Shown: piece after piece, positions 10,973 to 18,498 of the stretch | Numbering within the stretch: position 1 is the stretch's first letter | Layout: every line of letters begins with the position of its first letter | Origin: Nocardia sp. CDC159 | Lineage (GTDB): Bacteria; Actinomycetota; Actinomycetes; Mycobacteriales; Mycobacteriaceae | DNA length: 64,000 bases | Assembly (NCBI RefSeq): GCF_023740735.1 | Contig: NZ_JAMRXH010000020.1 | Location: 62,001 to 126,000, forward strand | Direction of reading: 5' to 3' | The notes under the pieces: model-generated | What the model was told of the DNA's origin: nothing | What the model saw: the letters and a program-made list of their open reading frames with translations, nothing else | The model's database searches: none | Made by a program: the position numbers and the translations under genes

Positions 10973-11518
10973 GTGCGTGCGCTGCGACGGGCCGTGGTCA
11001 CCCTCGTCGGATTCGCCGTGCTGGTCGCGGGGCTCGCGGTCGCGGGCCTGCCGGTGTTCGTGCACCCGCAGATCGATCCGCTGCGCCCGGCCGACGCCGT
11101 CGTCGTGCTGGGCGGAACGGCCTACGAGCGCTTCGACATGGGCCTGGACCTGGCCGGGCGCGGATACGCGCCCGAGCTGCTGATCTCCCGCTCCACCGGG
11201 ACCGACGACCATGTGATGGACCGGTACTGCGACGGCGGATATTCCTTCCACGTCGACTGTTTCGTACCCGATCCGTGGACCACGCAGGGCGAGGCACGGG
11301 AAATCGCTAGGCGGGCAGCGCGATTCGGGTGGCGGCACCTCATCGTGATCACCAATACCCCGCACGTCTCCCGGGCGCGCTACATCGTCGGCACATGCTT
11401 TTCCGGGGAGATCACCATGGTCGCCAGTCCCGCCGAATCCGGGTGGCGGTACTGGGCGTGGATGTACGTCCGCCAGTCCGGCGGATATCTTCGGGCCTTC
11501 CTGTCCCCCGGCTGCTGA
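10973..11518 (+). CDS. YdcF/SanA-like DUF218 membrane-anchored protein
   Basis: The product has 181 residues. An N-terminal hydrophobic segment (about 8-28) anchors it, and the rest lies outside the membrane. DUF218 features are DAVVVLGG near 37, then RGYAPELLISRSTG, and the later TQGEAREIARRA and ITNTPHVSRAR segments. The domain binds nucleotide-like ligands in a few studied members and is linked to envelope functions; no specific reaction is known here. It starts 16 bases after ctaD stops, so it is probably co-transcribed with it. Confidence 0.8.
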   Translation: MRALRRAVVTLVGFAVLVAGLAVAGLPVFVHPQIDPLRPADAVVVLGGTAYERFDMGLDLAGRGYAPELLISRSTGTDDHVMDRYCDGGYSFHVDCFVPDPWTTQGEAREIARRAARFGWRHLIVITNTPHVSRARYIVGTCFSGEITMVASPAESGWRYWAWMYVRQSGGYLRAFLSPGC

Positions 11519-11544
11519 GCCGCGGGACCTAGGCTGATCGGGTG

Positions 11545-12189
11545 ATGTCGACCGAACGCGCGCAGATCGCCGCGGCCTGCCAGCGGCTGGCCGCGGCCGG
11601 ATTGTTCATCGGGACCGCGGGCAACGTGAGTGTGCGCGTGGCGGATCGGGTGGCGGTCACCGCGACGGGGACGGCGCTGGGGCTGCTCACCGCGGACGAG
11701 GTGACGGTCGTCGATCTCGATGGCGCGGTACTCGCCGGTCGGCTGGCCCCGACCTCGGAACTGCAACTGCACCTGGGCATCTACCGGTCCCTCGAGGCGC
11801 GGGCCGTGGTGCACACCCATGCGCCCCGGGCGATCGCCCTCGGACTGGTGCGCGACGAGCTGCCGGTGATCCACTATCAGCAGTTGCCGCTGGGCGGCGC
11901 GACGCCGGTGGTGCCCTTCCATCCGTTCGGCACCGCGGAGCTGGCCGGGGCCGTTCGGGATTCCCTGGACGGCAGGCAGGCGGCCCTGCTGGCCAATCAC
12001 GGCGCGGTGACGGTGGGCGAGACGCTCGAGCTGGCGGTCGAACACGCGCTGCTGCTGGAGTGGGCGTGCGGAATCTATCTCGACGCCGCGTCCGCCGGTA
12101 ACCCCCGCCCGCTGTCCGCGGCCCAGCAGCAGGCGGTCGCCGACGTCTCGGCCCGCCTCGCCTACGGCACCCCCAAACCGATCCGCTGA
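11545..12189 (+). CDS. Class II aldolase/adducin-family protein
   Basis: The product has 214 residues, the usual length for FucA/AraD-type enzymes. Motifs are GTAGNVS near 26-32 (phosphate and substrate loop), the zinc pair in HTHAPRA, ANHGAV, and a C-terminal histidine in VEHALLLEWA. The family cleaves or epimerises sugar phosphates using a divalent metal. The substrate cannot be named. A GTG at 11542 is directly adjacent and equally possible as the start. No sugar kinase or isomerase lies nearby, so pathway context is missing. Confidence 0.82.
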   Translation: MSTERAQIAAACQRLAAAGLFIGTAGNVSVRVADRVAVTATGTALGLLTADEVTVVDLDGAVLAGRLAPTSELQLHLGIYRSLEARAVVHTHAPRAIALGLVRDELPVIHYQQLPLGGATPVVPFHPFGTAELAGAVRDSLDGRQAALLANHGAVTVGETLELAVEHALLLEWACGIYLDAASAGNPRPLSAAQQQAVADVSARLAYGTPKPIR

Positions 12190-12295
12190 ACCGCGCCCAC
12201 CGAAACTTGTCGGACCCCTCCGGCATACTCATCTCCATCGGACGCCGAACCGGTTGCACCGCAAAGTTATCCGCAACCCGAGGAGAGGCGTATCC

Positions 12296-12793
12296 ATGTC
12301 CGACCCGTACCCGTCGACGTCCGATGCCGGTGACACTCGGCTGCATGCCGAGGCCGAGCGACACCGGCAGTTGTTGCGCAGACCCGTCGACGAGTACCGC
12401 CGACGGGTGGCGCAACGCGCGCACCACCTGGACCCGGCGGCGGCCGCGGTCCTGACCGACCAGGCGGAACGACTCATCGCCGACCTCCTGATCGACCCCA
12501 CCCGCCACCGAGCCCTGAACATCGACGCCTACCGAGCCATCCGCGACGGCCTCCCCGTCCGCTACGACGCCCGCCACCACCAGTTCGTGGCCCGAACCTC
12601 CCGCCGCGAAATCCACATCCACCCCAACGGCCCGGAACGCCGCCTGGGAATAATCGCCCGGTTGGCAACCGCGGGCGTGGATCTCGACCAGATCCTCACC
12701 GTGGCGGCGGTGGTGATCACCCACCCCGGCAGCCCGGGCGAGGCGAGCGACCCACCCAGCCGGGAGGGGGAGCCTGAGCGATATTTCGCGTAG
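12296..12793 (+). CDS. Hypothetical protein
   Basis: The product has 165 residues. I do not recognise it. It is hydrophilic and Arg/His-rich with predicted helices (RHRQLLRRPVDEYRRRVAQRAHHL) and no membrane segment. A central segment (LNIDAYRAIRDGLPVRYDARHHQFVAR) looks folded. The ATG at 12296 is preceded by GAGGAGAGG at a good distance, which decides the start over an upstream ATG at 12254. A strong hairpin follows 10 bases after the stop. Its codon use resembles its neighbours. Confidence 0.6.
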   Translation: MSDPYPSTSDAGDTRLHAEAERHRQLLRRPVDEYRRRVAQRAHHLDPAAAAVLTDQAERLIADLLIDPTRHRALNIDAYRAIRDGLPVRYDARHHQFVARTSRREIHIHPNGPERRLGIIARLATAGVDLDQILTVAAVVITHPGSPGEASDPPSREGEPERYFA

Positions 12794-12803
12794 GGGCAAC
12801 AGG

Positions 12804-12846
12804 TCGGTCCCTCGATCCACGGCGATAAAGCGCCCCGAGGGACCGA
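12804..12846. terminator. Bidirectional terminator between convergent genes
   Basis: TCGGTCCCTCG at 12804-12814 pairs perfectly with 12836-12846 across a 21-base loop. It sits between the stop of the hypothetical gene (+) and the stop of the XRE gene (-), so it can serve both strands. Confidence 0.65.
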
Positions 12847-12851
12847 GCTAC

Positions 12852-13706
12852 CTAGGCTTCCGGACCGTTTCGGAGCGGTTCCCGACGCTGCGCCATGGCC
12901 GTTCGGATCAAGACCCGGGCACGGTCCCCGACCAGGGCCTGCCTGGCGAGTGTTTGAAATGTCTTCTCGTACAAAACCAGCTCGCCGGGCTGCGTGATCG
13001 TCAACTCGGCGGTGATCGTCTCGACCAGCACCCGCTTGGTGTCGAACATGCAGAAATTGGAAAGCGGCACGATGAACTGGGCGTCGGACGGGATTACCCC
13101 GATCACTACCCGAGGCAGCGACATCGCGATCAGGAGCCGATCCAATTGCCCAAACATGATGTCGTCGTTTCCGACCGTTGTGTGCAGGGCCTGCTCGGCG
13201 AGTATGAAATGAAACCGGTGGTCTCCTCGGTAAAGAACCTGCTGTCGCTCCAGACGAGCGGCCAGTCCGTCCGGGAGGTCATCGCGGGACCCATGGTAGA
13301 AGTCCTGCACCCGGCCGAGAACCGCCTCCGCGTACTCGGGGGTTTGCAGCAGACCTGGCACGAGGACTGGCTCGTACCAGCGCATCAGCTTGGTTCCGGA
13401 CTCCCAGGCGATGGACTGACGCTGCCGGTGCGGAAGGCGCATCCGCCGCCACTCGAGATAGGCGGCTTCGATATTCCTCAGCGATGCGATGAGATCGGCG
13501 GTCTGGTTCTCGGCGCGGCACTGTCGGCACCACGTTCGTATGTCGCTTTCGGTTGGTGTCTGGCGCCCGCGCTCGAGCTTCGACACCTTCGACGGGACCC
13601 AGTTGACCGCGCGAGCAAACGCTCGCGCGGTCAACCCCGACTCTTTGCGAAGATCACGAAGACGGCTGCCGAGAGCCTCCCGCGACTGCTGTACCGCGTA
13701 GGTCAC
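12852..13706 (-). CDS. XRE-family regulator with DUF5753 domain
   Basis: The product has 284 residues. The HTH at about 12-65 (SRLRDLRKESGLTARAFARAVNWVPSKVSKLERGRQTP) is followed by a DUF5753 domain with the hallmark EPVLVPGLLQTPEYAEAV. These proteins are common in Streptomyces and Nocardia, where they often pair with a small DUF397 or DUF6879 partner and are described as Scr1-like antitoxin regulators. The GTG at 13706 overlaps the TGA of the DUF6879 gene (GTGA), which fixes the start and couples translation. It probably binds the GTTTCTC repeats at 14564-14650; that is inference from position. Confidence 0.88.
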   Translation of the reverse strand: MTYAVQQSREALGSRLRDLRKESGLTARAFARAVNWVPSKVSKLERGRQTPTESDIRTWCRQCRAENQTADLIASLRNIEAAYLEWRRMRLPHRQRQSIAWESGTKLMRWYEPVLVPGLLQTPEYAEAVLGRVQDFYHGSRDDLPDGLAARLERQQVLYRGDHRFHFILAEQALHTTVGNDDIMFGQLDRLLIAMSLPRVVIGVIPSDAQFIVPLSNFCMFDTKRVLVETITAELTITQPGELVLYEKTFQTLARQALVGDRARVLIRTAMAQRREPLRNGPEA

Positions 13707-14233
13707 CGCTCCACGGACGCCGCGACGTACTCGGTATACGGAATAGCCAACGGCCACAAGCGATCACGAACATTGCGAATGTGTGCCGCGATCACCGGGT
13801 CGGTGGTGGTCGCCAGGCCAGCGCCCGCACCCTCCGGGGTGAACACGCTGAAGGCGACCAGGTCGTCGTCGAAGATCCACCAGTCGTCACCGGCCACCAA
13901 CGCGGGATCGACCGTATGCCGGGGTATGTATCGGACGTCCTCCCCGGCTGCCTCGTTCCGAGCGGCCACGACCAAACTCCATCTCGTATAGTCCACGTGC
14001 GGAACGGTGACCACACGGACGCGGCGCATCGTCCGTCCATTGGTGGTCAAGTCTCGAACGAGATCCGCCCAGTCGGAGAACCAGGCGTAATCATCGGGCT
14101 CTCCCTCCAGAAACTTCCGAAACGGTTCTGCCTCTTCCGGAGTCGTGTAGGTGTCCTCCAATTCCAGATGGACCGCTACCTGCCAATCGGAGCGGAACAG
14201 CCTCGTCATGTCCTCACCGTAGTGGAGTCGCAT
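13703..14233 (-). CDS. DUF6879-family protein
   Basis: The product has 176 residues and matches the DUF6879 pattern: RLFRSDWQVAVHLELEDTY, VRVVTVPHVDYTRWSL, RYIPRH, and a C-terminal DRLWPLAIPYTEY. It is soluble and its biochemical function is unknown. DUF6879 genes usually sit beside DUF5753 regulators. AGGAGG lies 8 bases before ATG 14233, which decides the start over an upstream in-frame codon. It overlaps the upstream gene by 20 bases and the downstream regulator by 4, a tight three-gene operon. Whether it is a toxin, an effector or a co-regulator is not known. Confidence 0.85.
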   Translation of the reverse strand: MRLHYGEDMTRLFRSDWQVAVHLELEDTYTTPEEAEPFRKFLEGEPDDYAWFSDWADLVRDLTTNGRTMRRVRVVTVPHVDYTRWSLVVAARNEAAGEDVRYIPRHTVDPALVAGDDWWIFDDDLVAFSVFTPEGAGAGLATTTDPVIAAHIRNVRDRLWPLAIPYTEYVAASVER

Positions 14234-14540
14234 CCGGCCGAACCTCCTGTCCCATCGGGATCTCCACACTCATCTCATGATCGGGAATGTTCATCTGCGC
14301 CAACACTTCCGGATCAATAACGGGCTCACCCCGCAGGATGAACGTACCGCGCCCCGTGTCCTGCAACACAGTACCCAGGCACGTGCCCGGCTCGAGGTAC
14401 TGGAGAAGCCTGTGCGGTATCTCGATGCGATCGGCTTCGCCGGTCCGCCACCCCTGGCACACATAGGTACTCCGGTCGCTCGCGTACAAGGTGGGCGATT
14501 GACCACCAGCGGTGCTCTTACCCAAGAACTTCAATTGCAT
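14214..14540 (-). CDS. Small protein, first gene of the XRE/DUF6879 operon
   Basis: The product has 108 residues, starts MQLKFLGKSTAGGQSPTLY and is soluble and probably beta-rich (TYVCQGWRTGEADRIEIPHRLLQYLE). I recall similar proteins beside DUF6879 genes in actinobacteria but know no assigned function. GGGGG lies upstream of ATG 14540. The gene has 20 bases overlapping the DUF6879 start. The promoter region upstream carries the paired GTTTCTC repeats. Confidence 0.7.
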   Translation of the reverse strand: MQLKFLGKSTAGGQSPTLYASDRSTYVCQGWRTGEADRIEIPHRLLQYLEPGTCLGTVLQDTGRGTFILRGEPVIDPEVLAQMNIPDHEMSVEIPMGQEVRPDATPLR

Positions 14541-14563
14541 TGCCAACCCCCTTTGTGCAGTGA

Positions 14564-14580
14564 GTTTCTCAATGTTTCTC
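14564..14580. promoter_or_regulatory. Paired heptamer repeat GTTTCTC-N3-GTTTCTC (left copy)
   Basis: Two identical heptamers stand 10 bases apart, one helical turn, in the divergent intergenic region 24 bases upstream of the 108-aa gene. The mirror-image copy is at 14634-14650. The pattern fits cooperative binding of a small regulator, most simply the XRE protein of the adjoining operon. Confidence 0.65.
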
Positions 14581-14633
14581 GCTTCTCTATCGTCGCTCCC
14601 ACACATCCCCCGGTCAATGAATTAAGACTTGCG

Positions 14634-14650
14634 GAGAAACCTCGAGAAAC
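14634..14650. promoter_or_regulatory. Paired heptamer repeat GAGAAAC-N3-GAGAAAC (right copy)
   Basis: This is the reverse complement of the left repeat pair, with the same 3-base spacer. The two copies are 70 bases apart and face the two divergent transcription units, one each. It overlaps a possible -35 box (TTGCGG at 14629-14634) for the small rightward genes. Confidence 0.65.
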
Positions 14651-14722
14651 TTCCTGGCTTCAGCAACGCCGCAGCGCCTAACGTCGATCCGACAGACCCC
14701 TCCAACCCAAGGCAGAAACGAA

Positions 14723-14890
14723 ATGGCCTGGCGCACAAAACTTCTCGTGTTCGACGGCGGCGTGCTGGAGCTCATGGCCGATGAGGACGACACCGACGAC
14801 GGCAACCTCGGCGTCTGGCTGGAGCTGTACCGCCCCCACCGGGGCACCGTCACCCGGGCCGATGACGAGACCGGGCGGGAGGCGATATGA
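14723..14890 (+). CDS. Small acidic protein, 55 residues
   Basis: The reading frame begins MAWRTKLLVFDGGVLELMAD, continues with an acidic run (EDDTDDGN) and ends TRADDETGREAI. I do not recognise the family. AAGG lies 10 bases before the ATG. Its TGA overlaps the ATG of the next tiny gene (ATGA), a strong sign that both are translated. It is divergent from the XRE/DUF6879 operon and shares the paired-repeat control region, so it likely belongs to the same module. Confidence 0.55.
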   Translation: MAWRTKLLVFDGGVLELMADEDDTDDGNLGVWLELYRPHRGTVTRADDETGREAI

Positions 14891-14973
14891 ACGGCTGGCA
14901 GCTAGGGCTCGTCGTCGCTATCGGAATTCCGTCGATCGTTCTGGCGCTCGCTCTGTTCTGGCCTCGCCGCTAG
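14887..14973 (+). CDS. Tiny single-span membrane protein, 28 residues
   Basis: The frame reads MNGWQLGLVVAIGIPSIVLA and ends FWPRR: one hydrophobic span of about 20 residues followed by a positive C-terminus, which predicts an outside-in or inside-out single pass. The ATG overlaps the stop of the 55-residue gene by 4 bases. The size and shape resemble type I toxins or small membrane modulators, but nothing proves this. A short hairpin follows 2 bases after the stop. Confidence 0.5.
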   Translation: MNGWQLGLVVAIGIPSIVLALALFWPRR

Positions 14974-14975
14974 AT

Positions 14976-14988
14976 CCCCGCTTCGGGG
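14976..14988. terminator. Short hairpin CCCCG-CTT-CGGGG
   Basis: A 5-bp stem with a 3-base loop is followed by TTATT on the plus strand, directly between two convergent genes. It is weak but well placed for terminating the two small genes. Confidence 0.4.
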
Positions 14989-15759
14989 TTATTCCTCCCC
15001 CGCGACCACACCGGCCGGCTCGATCGGTCCCAGCTTCCGGTGAATATAAAGCTGCTGCAGGAATGTCCAGCTGCTGGTGGTGGCGAAATAGATCAGGATG
15101 CCCAGGGGCATGATCAGCCCGGCCAGCAGGGAGCACACCGGGAGCAGCCAGAGCATGATCGGGTTGATCACCCGGGTTTGGGGGGTGGATTCGAGTTGGC
15201 GGGCGATGGCGGCGCGGGCGGTGAAATGGGTTGCGGTGGCGGAGATCAGGACCAGGGGGATGGTGAGGGTGAGGATGGTGGCGAGGGCGCCGGCGGGGTT
15301 GAGCAGGGTGGCCGAGAGTTGGGCGCCGAACAGGTCGGCGTGCAGGAACGAGTGGACTCGATCGGCCGAGAAGACGTAGTTGCTGCCTTCGTGATCGAAG
15401 CATCGCAGCACGTGGTACAGGCCGAGGAAGACAACCAGCTGGCCGAGGATCGGCAGGAAGCCGGTCAGCAGATTGAACTTGTGCTCACGCTGTAAACCGC
15501 GCATCTCCTGCGCCAGCCGCATGCGATCGTCGGCGAACCGGGTCTGCAACTGGCGGATCTGCGGTTGCAGCACCGCCATGGTCCGGGCGAAGCGCACCTG
15601 CGCGACGAACGGCCGGTACAGCACCAACCGCACCGTCACGACGAGAAAGACGATCGCCAACGTCCACGACACGCCGCTGGCCGCGCCGAACAGCACGGCG
15701 AAGCCGGTGTGCCAGACCCACAGCACGGCCGATACGGGGTAGTACACGAAATCGAGCAT
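14989..15759 (-). CDS. YidC/Oxa1-family membrane insertase paralogue
   Basis: The product has 256 residues. It has the Oxa1 core only: an N-terminal span, YRPFVAQVRFARTMAVLQPQI (the conserved basic loop with PQIRQLQ), then hydrophobic spans (LPILGQLVVFLGLYHVL; INPIMLWLLPVCSLLAG). It lacks the long periplasmic domain of Gram-negative YidC and is shorter than the main actinobacterial YidC near rnpA/jag. The family inserts membrane proteins, alone or with SecYEG. It lies directly downstream of the mce cluster on the same strand with a 114-base gap, so it may assist Mce or YrbE assembly. That link is inference. Confidence 0.85.
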   Translation of the reverse strand: MLDFVYYPVSAVLWVWHTGFAVLFGAASGVSWTLAIVFLVVTVRLVLYRPFVAQVRFARTMAVLQPQIRQLQTRFADDRMRLAQEMRGLQREHKFNLLTGFLPILGQLVVFLGLYHVLRCFDHEGSNYVFSADRVHSFLHADLFGAQLSATLLNPAGALATILTLTIPLVLISATATHFTARAAIARQLESTPQTRVINPIMLWLLPVCSLLAGLIMPLGILIYFATTSSWTFLQQLYIHRKLGPIEPAGVVAGEE

Positions 15760-15873
15760 GCGCGAAACACCTCACCGTGTGACACCCGAGCGGGTGGACG
15801 TGAACGCCAGTCGACGACCGTGTGGGAGGTTACCGTCGACCCCGCGGTGAGTGGCTCCGGCGCGCGGCGCGTG

Positions 15874-16476
15874 TCACTGCTTGGGCAGTGCGCCCGCCAT
15901 TCCGCCCACGTCGGCGACCTTCCAGCCATTGTTCGGATCCACGTTCACGGTGTAGGTGACGGTGGTCTGCGCGCCCTCGGGGGTCTGGGCGCTGGTCGAG
16001 GTGACGTTGAGGAAGACGTTCACCTTGTAGATCCCGTTGTCGGAACTCATCACCTTCGCGGTGATCGGGGTCGCGGTGGAGGTCCACTTCAGCGGAACCA
16101 GGATGTCCTGCAGCTTCGGCGCGGTGGCGTCGAACTTGTTGGCCAGCTGCGGGGTGGTGTTGGCCTTGAGCTTGGCCACCCAGGCGTTGACGTCCTGGAA
16201 GTTGATATTGGAGGCGCCCACCGCGTAATCGGTCGCGACCTGCTCGGCGTGCTTGTCGGCGGCGGCCGCGGCATCGCGATCGCTCACCTTGCCGCGCTCG
16301 GACACCCACAGCGAGGCGAACACCGCGGTCGTGACGGCCAGCGCCACCAGCGCGACCGCCAGGGCCACCGTGGACAGGCGGATCGAGACGGTGCGCGGAT
16401 TACGCGCCGCCGATGCGGCCACCGCGGTGTCCTCCTCGACGGCCTGCTTCGGTTCGGTCACAACGTCGTTCGACAT
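15874..16476 (-). CDS. Mce-associated membrane protein (Mas)
   Basis: The product has 200 residues. A cytoplasmic N-terminus of about 45 residues precedes one membrane span (VALAVALVALAVTTAVFASLWV), then an extracytoplasmic domain with the typical VSERGKVSDRDAAAAADKHAEQVATDYAV and a C-terminal beta domain (TVTYTVNVDPNNGWKVADV). Such proteins follow mceF in most clusters and stabilise the transporter. ATG 16476 has AGGAGG 6 bases upstream. It follows mceF after 13 bases. Confidence 0.88.
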   Translation of the reverse strand: MSNDVVTEPKQAVEEDTAVAASAARNPRTVSIRLSTVALAVALVALAVTTAVFASLWVSERGKVSDRDAAAAADKHAEQVATDYAVGASNINFQDVNAWVAKLKANTTPQLANKFDATAPKLQDILVPLKWTSTATPITAKVMSSDNGIYKVNVFLNVTSTSAQTPEGAQTTVTYTVNVDPNNGWKVADVGGMAGALPKQ

Positions 16477-16489
16477 CGCGTCCTCCTTC

Positions 16490-17446
16490 CTATTTGATAC
16501 CGACCCGCACCTTGACGGCGCCGTCGGCGTCGACATCGGCGAGGGCCTGGGAGATCAGGGCGGAAATATCGATGCGCGGCGCCGCGGCGACGATCGCGTC
16601 GACCAGCGGGCGCAGCACCGGGGCCAGCGAGCTCAGCTCCGGCTGCAGCTCGCGCAACGCCTGGATGTTCTTCTCGGTGAACGGGGCGATGCCGTTGCCG
16701 GTGGTGTACTTGTCGATCGGCTCGCTGTCGACCATGCGACCGACATGGGCGACCAGATTGTTCAGCGCCTCGGTGAACTTGACCCATTCCGGGGCGGCGG
16801 CGCTGAAGGACGGGCCAACCCAGTCCATATTGGTCGCCGTGTTCTGGAAGCTGTTGAGCAGCGAGACGATCTGCGGATTGCGGCTCATGATCGCCGCCGC
16901 GAGCAGATCGCCCGACCGCGCGAGATTGGGGATCGCGCCGTCGGTGTCGGCCAGGGACTTCTCGGCGGTATCCACCAGCGAGCCGACGACCTGCGGATCG
17001 AGCTGATTGAGGGTCTTGGTGGCCAGCCGGGCGACCTCCGGAATCGACAGCGGCATGCGCACATTCGACGTCGTCAGCTGCTGACCGTCCCGAATGTAGG
17101 GTCCCCCGTCGCCATTCGGCCGGAACTCGACATACGGTTCGCCCAGCGCGGACAGATGTTCGATGGTGACCACGCTGTCGGTGGGCACATGCCGATCGGC
17201 GGCCAGCTTCAGGCCCACCTCCACCCCACCGGCGCTGTTGGCGACCGAGCTGACCCGCCCCACCTCGATGCCGGTGAGCAGCACCGGCGAGCCCACGGCG
17301 AGCCCACCGGAATTGGTCAGCACCATCGTCGCGTGGGTGTAGTCGGCCAGCGGATCGACCCGCACCACACCGAAGGTCAGATAGCCCGCGCCGAGCACGG
17401 TGATGGCGGCGATACCGCCCAGCGAGGCCAGCGGCCCGAGCTTCAT
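16490..17446 (-). CDS. mceF: Mce-family lipid-transport protein F
   Basis: The product has 318 residues. It has an N-terminal membrane anchor (SLGGIAAITVLGAGYLTFGVV), an MlaD/MCE domain (about 38-115; VLTNSGGLAVGSPVLLTGIEVGRV), then a long helical region that forms the channel shaft in Mce complexes, ending without the long Pro-rich tail seen in some homologues. It is the sixth and last MCE subunit. Its ATG overlaps the TGA of mceE by 4 bases. Confidence 0.9.
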   Translation of the reverse strand: MKLGPLASLGGIAAITVLGAGYLTFGVVRVDPLADYTHATMVLTNSGGLAVGSPVLLTGIEVGRVSSVANSAGGVEVGLKLAADRHVPTDSVVTIEHLSALGEPYVEFRPNGDGGPYIRDGQQLTTSNVRMPLSIPEVARLATKTLNQLDPQVVGSLVDTAEKSLADTDGAIPNLARSGDLLAAAIMSRNPQIVSLLNSFQNTATNMDWVGPSFSAAAPEWVKFTEALNNLVAHVGRMVDSEPIDKYTTGNGIAPFTEKNIQALRELQPELSSLAPVLRPLVDAIVAAAPRIDISALISQALADVDADGAVKVRVGIK

Positions 17447-18498
17447 CGCACGACTCCGATCATGCGCAGGGTCTGGACGATTCGGTCGGTCTGTTCCTGA
17501 ACCGGCACCGGCGCATCGGTTTTCACGCCGGTGATGTTCACCTTGGGACCGTGCTGCGCGAACGGAATGATCTTGTCGCGGATGAGGGCGACCACCGCCT
17601 GCAGATTCGACGGCTGGCTCAGATCCAGCGGCCGGGCCGAGGCCAGTAGCGGCAGGAATGCCTGCACCGTGCCGTCGGCATTGGTCAGCAGCGGACCCAG
17701 CCAGGTCAGCGAGGTGCCGATCGGGCCGAGCTGTTTGAAGATCTGGAACACCCCGACGATGGACGGGGCGATGCCGTTCATCTGATCCACCGAGGTCTGG
17801 TTGAGCAGGTCGGCCAGCACCGGCCGAATCCCGTGCAGCACATTGGTGTTGTTGTCGATGCCGTCGAGCAGCGAGTCCAGCCGGTCCAGGTGGTTACCCA
17901 GGTCGACGGCGTCGGCGGCCATGGTCTTGCCGATCTGCGCGGTCCGCGCGGTGTCGGCGGGCAGCACGTCGTTGATCTGGCGGATGGTGTCCTGCACCTG
18001 CTGGACCGCCCCGCCCTGGGTGAAGGTGGCCAGCGCGGCCATGGTGTCCTCGAGCTGGACCGGCGGTTTCGTCTGGGCCAGCGGAATCGTGCCGCCGCTG
18101 GGCAGCAGCTTGTCGAATCCATTGGGCGGGGTGATCAGCGCGACGTGGATGTCTCCGAGCACCGTGTTCTGGCGCAGTTCGGCGCGGGTGGCCGCCGGCA
18201 ACCGCACCGAGCGCGAGATCTTGGCGGTCACCTCGACGTAGCCGCCGCGCCCGCCGGTCTTGCCCGAATCCACCACCGACACACCGGACACCGTGCCGAC
18301 CTGGGCGCCGTTGGCCATGATCTTGGCCCGCGCCGGGAGATTCAGCACATTCGCGAACTGGATGCGGATGTCGTAGGTGTCCCCGGACACCTCCGCTCCC
18401 GGCACCGGAACCGACGACGGATCGAAGGCGCAGCCGGTGACGGGCAGCGCCGCGGCCACCACCACCGCGAGCCCCGCCGCGAAACGTCCAATTCTCAT
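17443..18498 (-). CDS. mceE: Mce-family lipoprotein E
   Basis: The product has 351 residues. A lipoprotein signal runs to the lipobox LPVTGC with the acylated cysteine at position 23, as expected for MceE (LprK-like) and unlike the other five subunits. The MCE domain follows (YDIRIQFANVLNLPARAKIMANGAQVGTV) and then the helical region. The ATG at 18498 overlaps the stop of mceD (ATGA). An in-frame start further upstream would lie inside mceD and remove the signal from the N-terminus, so it was rejected. Confidence 0.92.
   Translation of the reverse strand: MRIGRFAAGLAVVVAAALPVTGCAFDPSSVPVPGAEVSGDTYDIRIQFANVLNLPARAKIMANGAQVGTVSGVSVVDSGKTGGRGGYVEVTAKISRSVRLPAATRAELRQNTVLGDIHVALITPPNGFDKLLPSGGTIPLAQTKPPVQLEDTMAALATFTQGGAVQQVQDTIRQINDVLPADTARTAQIGKTMAADAVDLGNHLDRLDSLLDGIDNNTNVLHGIRPVLADLLNQTSVDQMNGIAPSIVGVFQIFKQLGPIGTSLTWLGPLLTNADGTVQAFLPLLASARPLDLSQPSNLQAVVALIRDKIIPFAQHGPKVNITGVKTDAPVPVQEQTDRIVQTLRMIGVVR

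Noticed and set aside
9016..11001. Long open frame continuing upstream of the Clp ATPase start on the minus strand
   Set aside because: It is antisense to ctaD, lacks any family pattern (His/Gln/Arg/Gly-rich), and the true start at 9015 has a ribosome site.
14614..14853. 79-codon minus-strand frame opposite the tiny genes
   Set aside because: Ser/Arg-rich, lies across the divergent promoter region; the plus-strand pair has an ATGA overlap and sensible composition.
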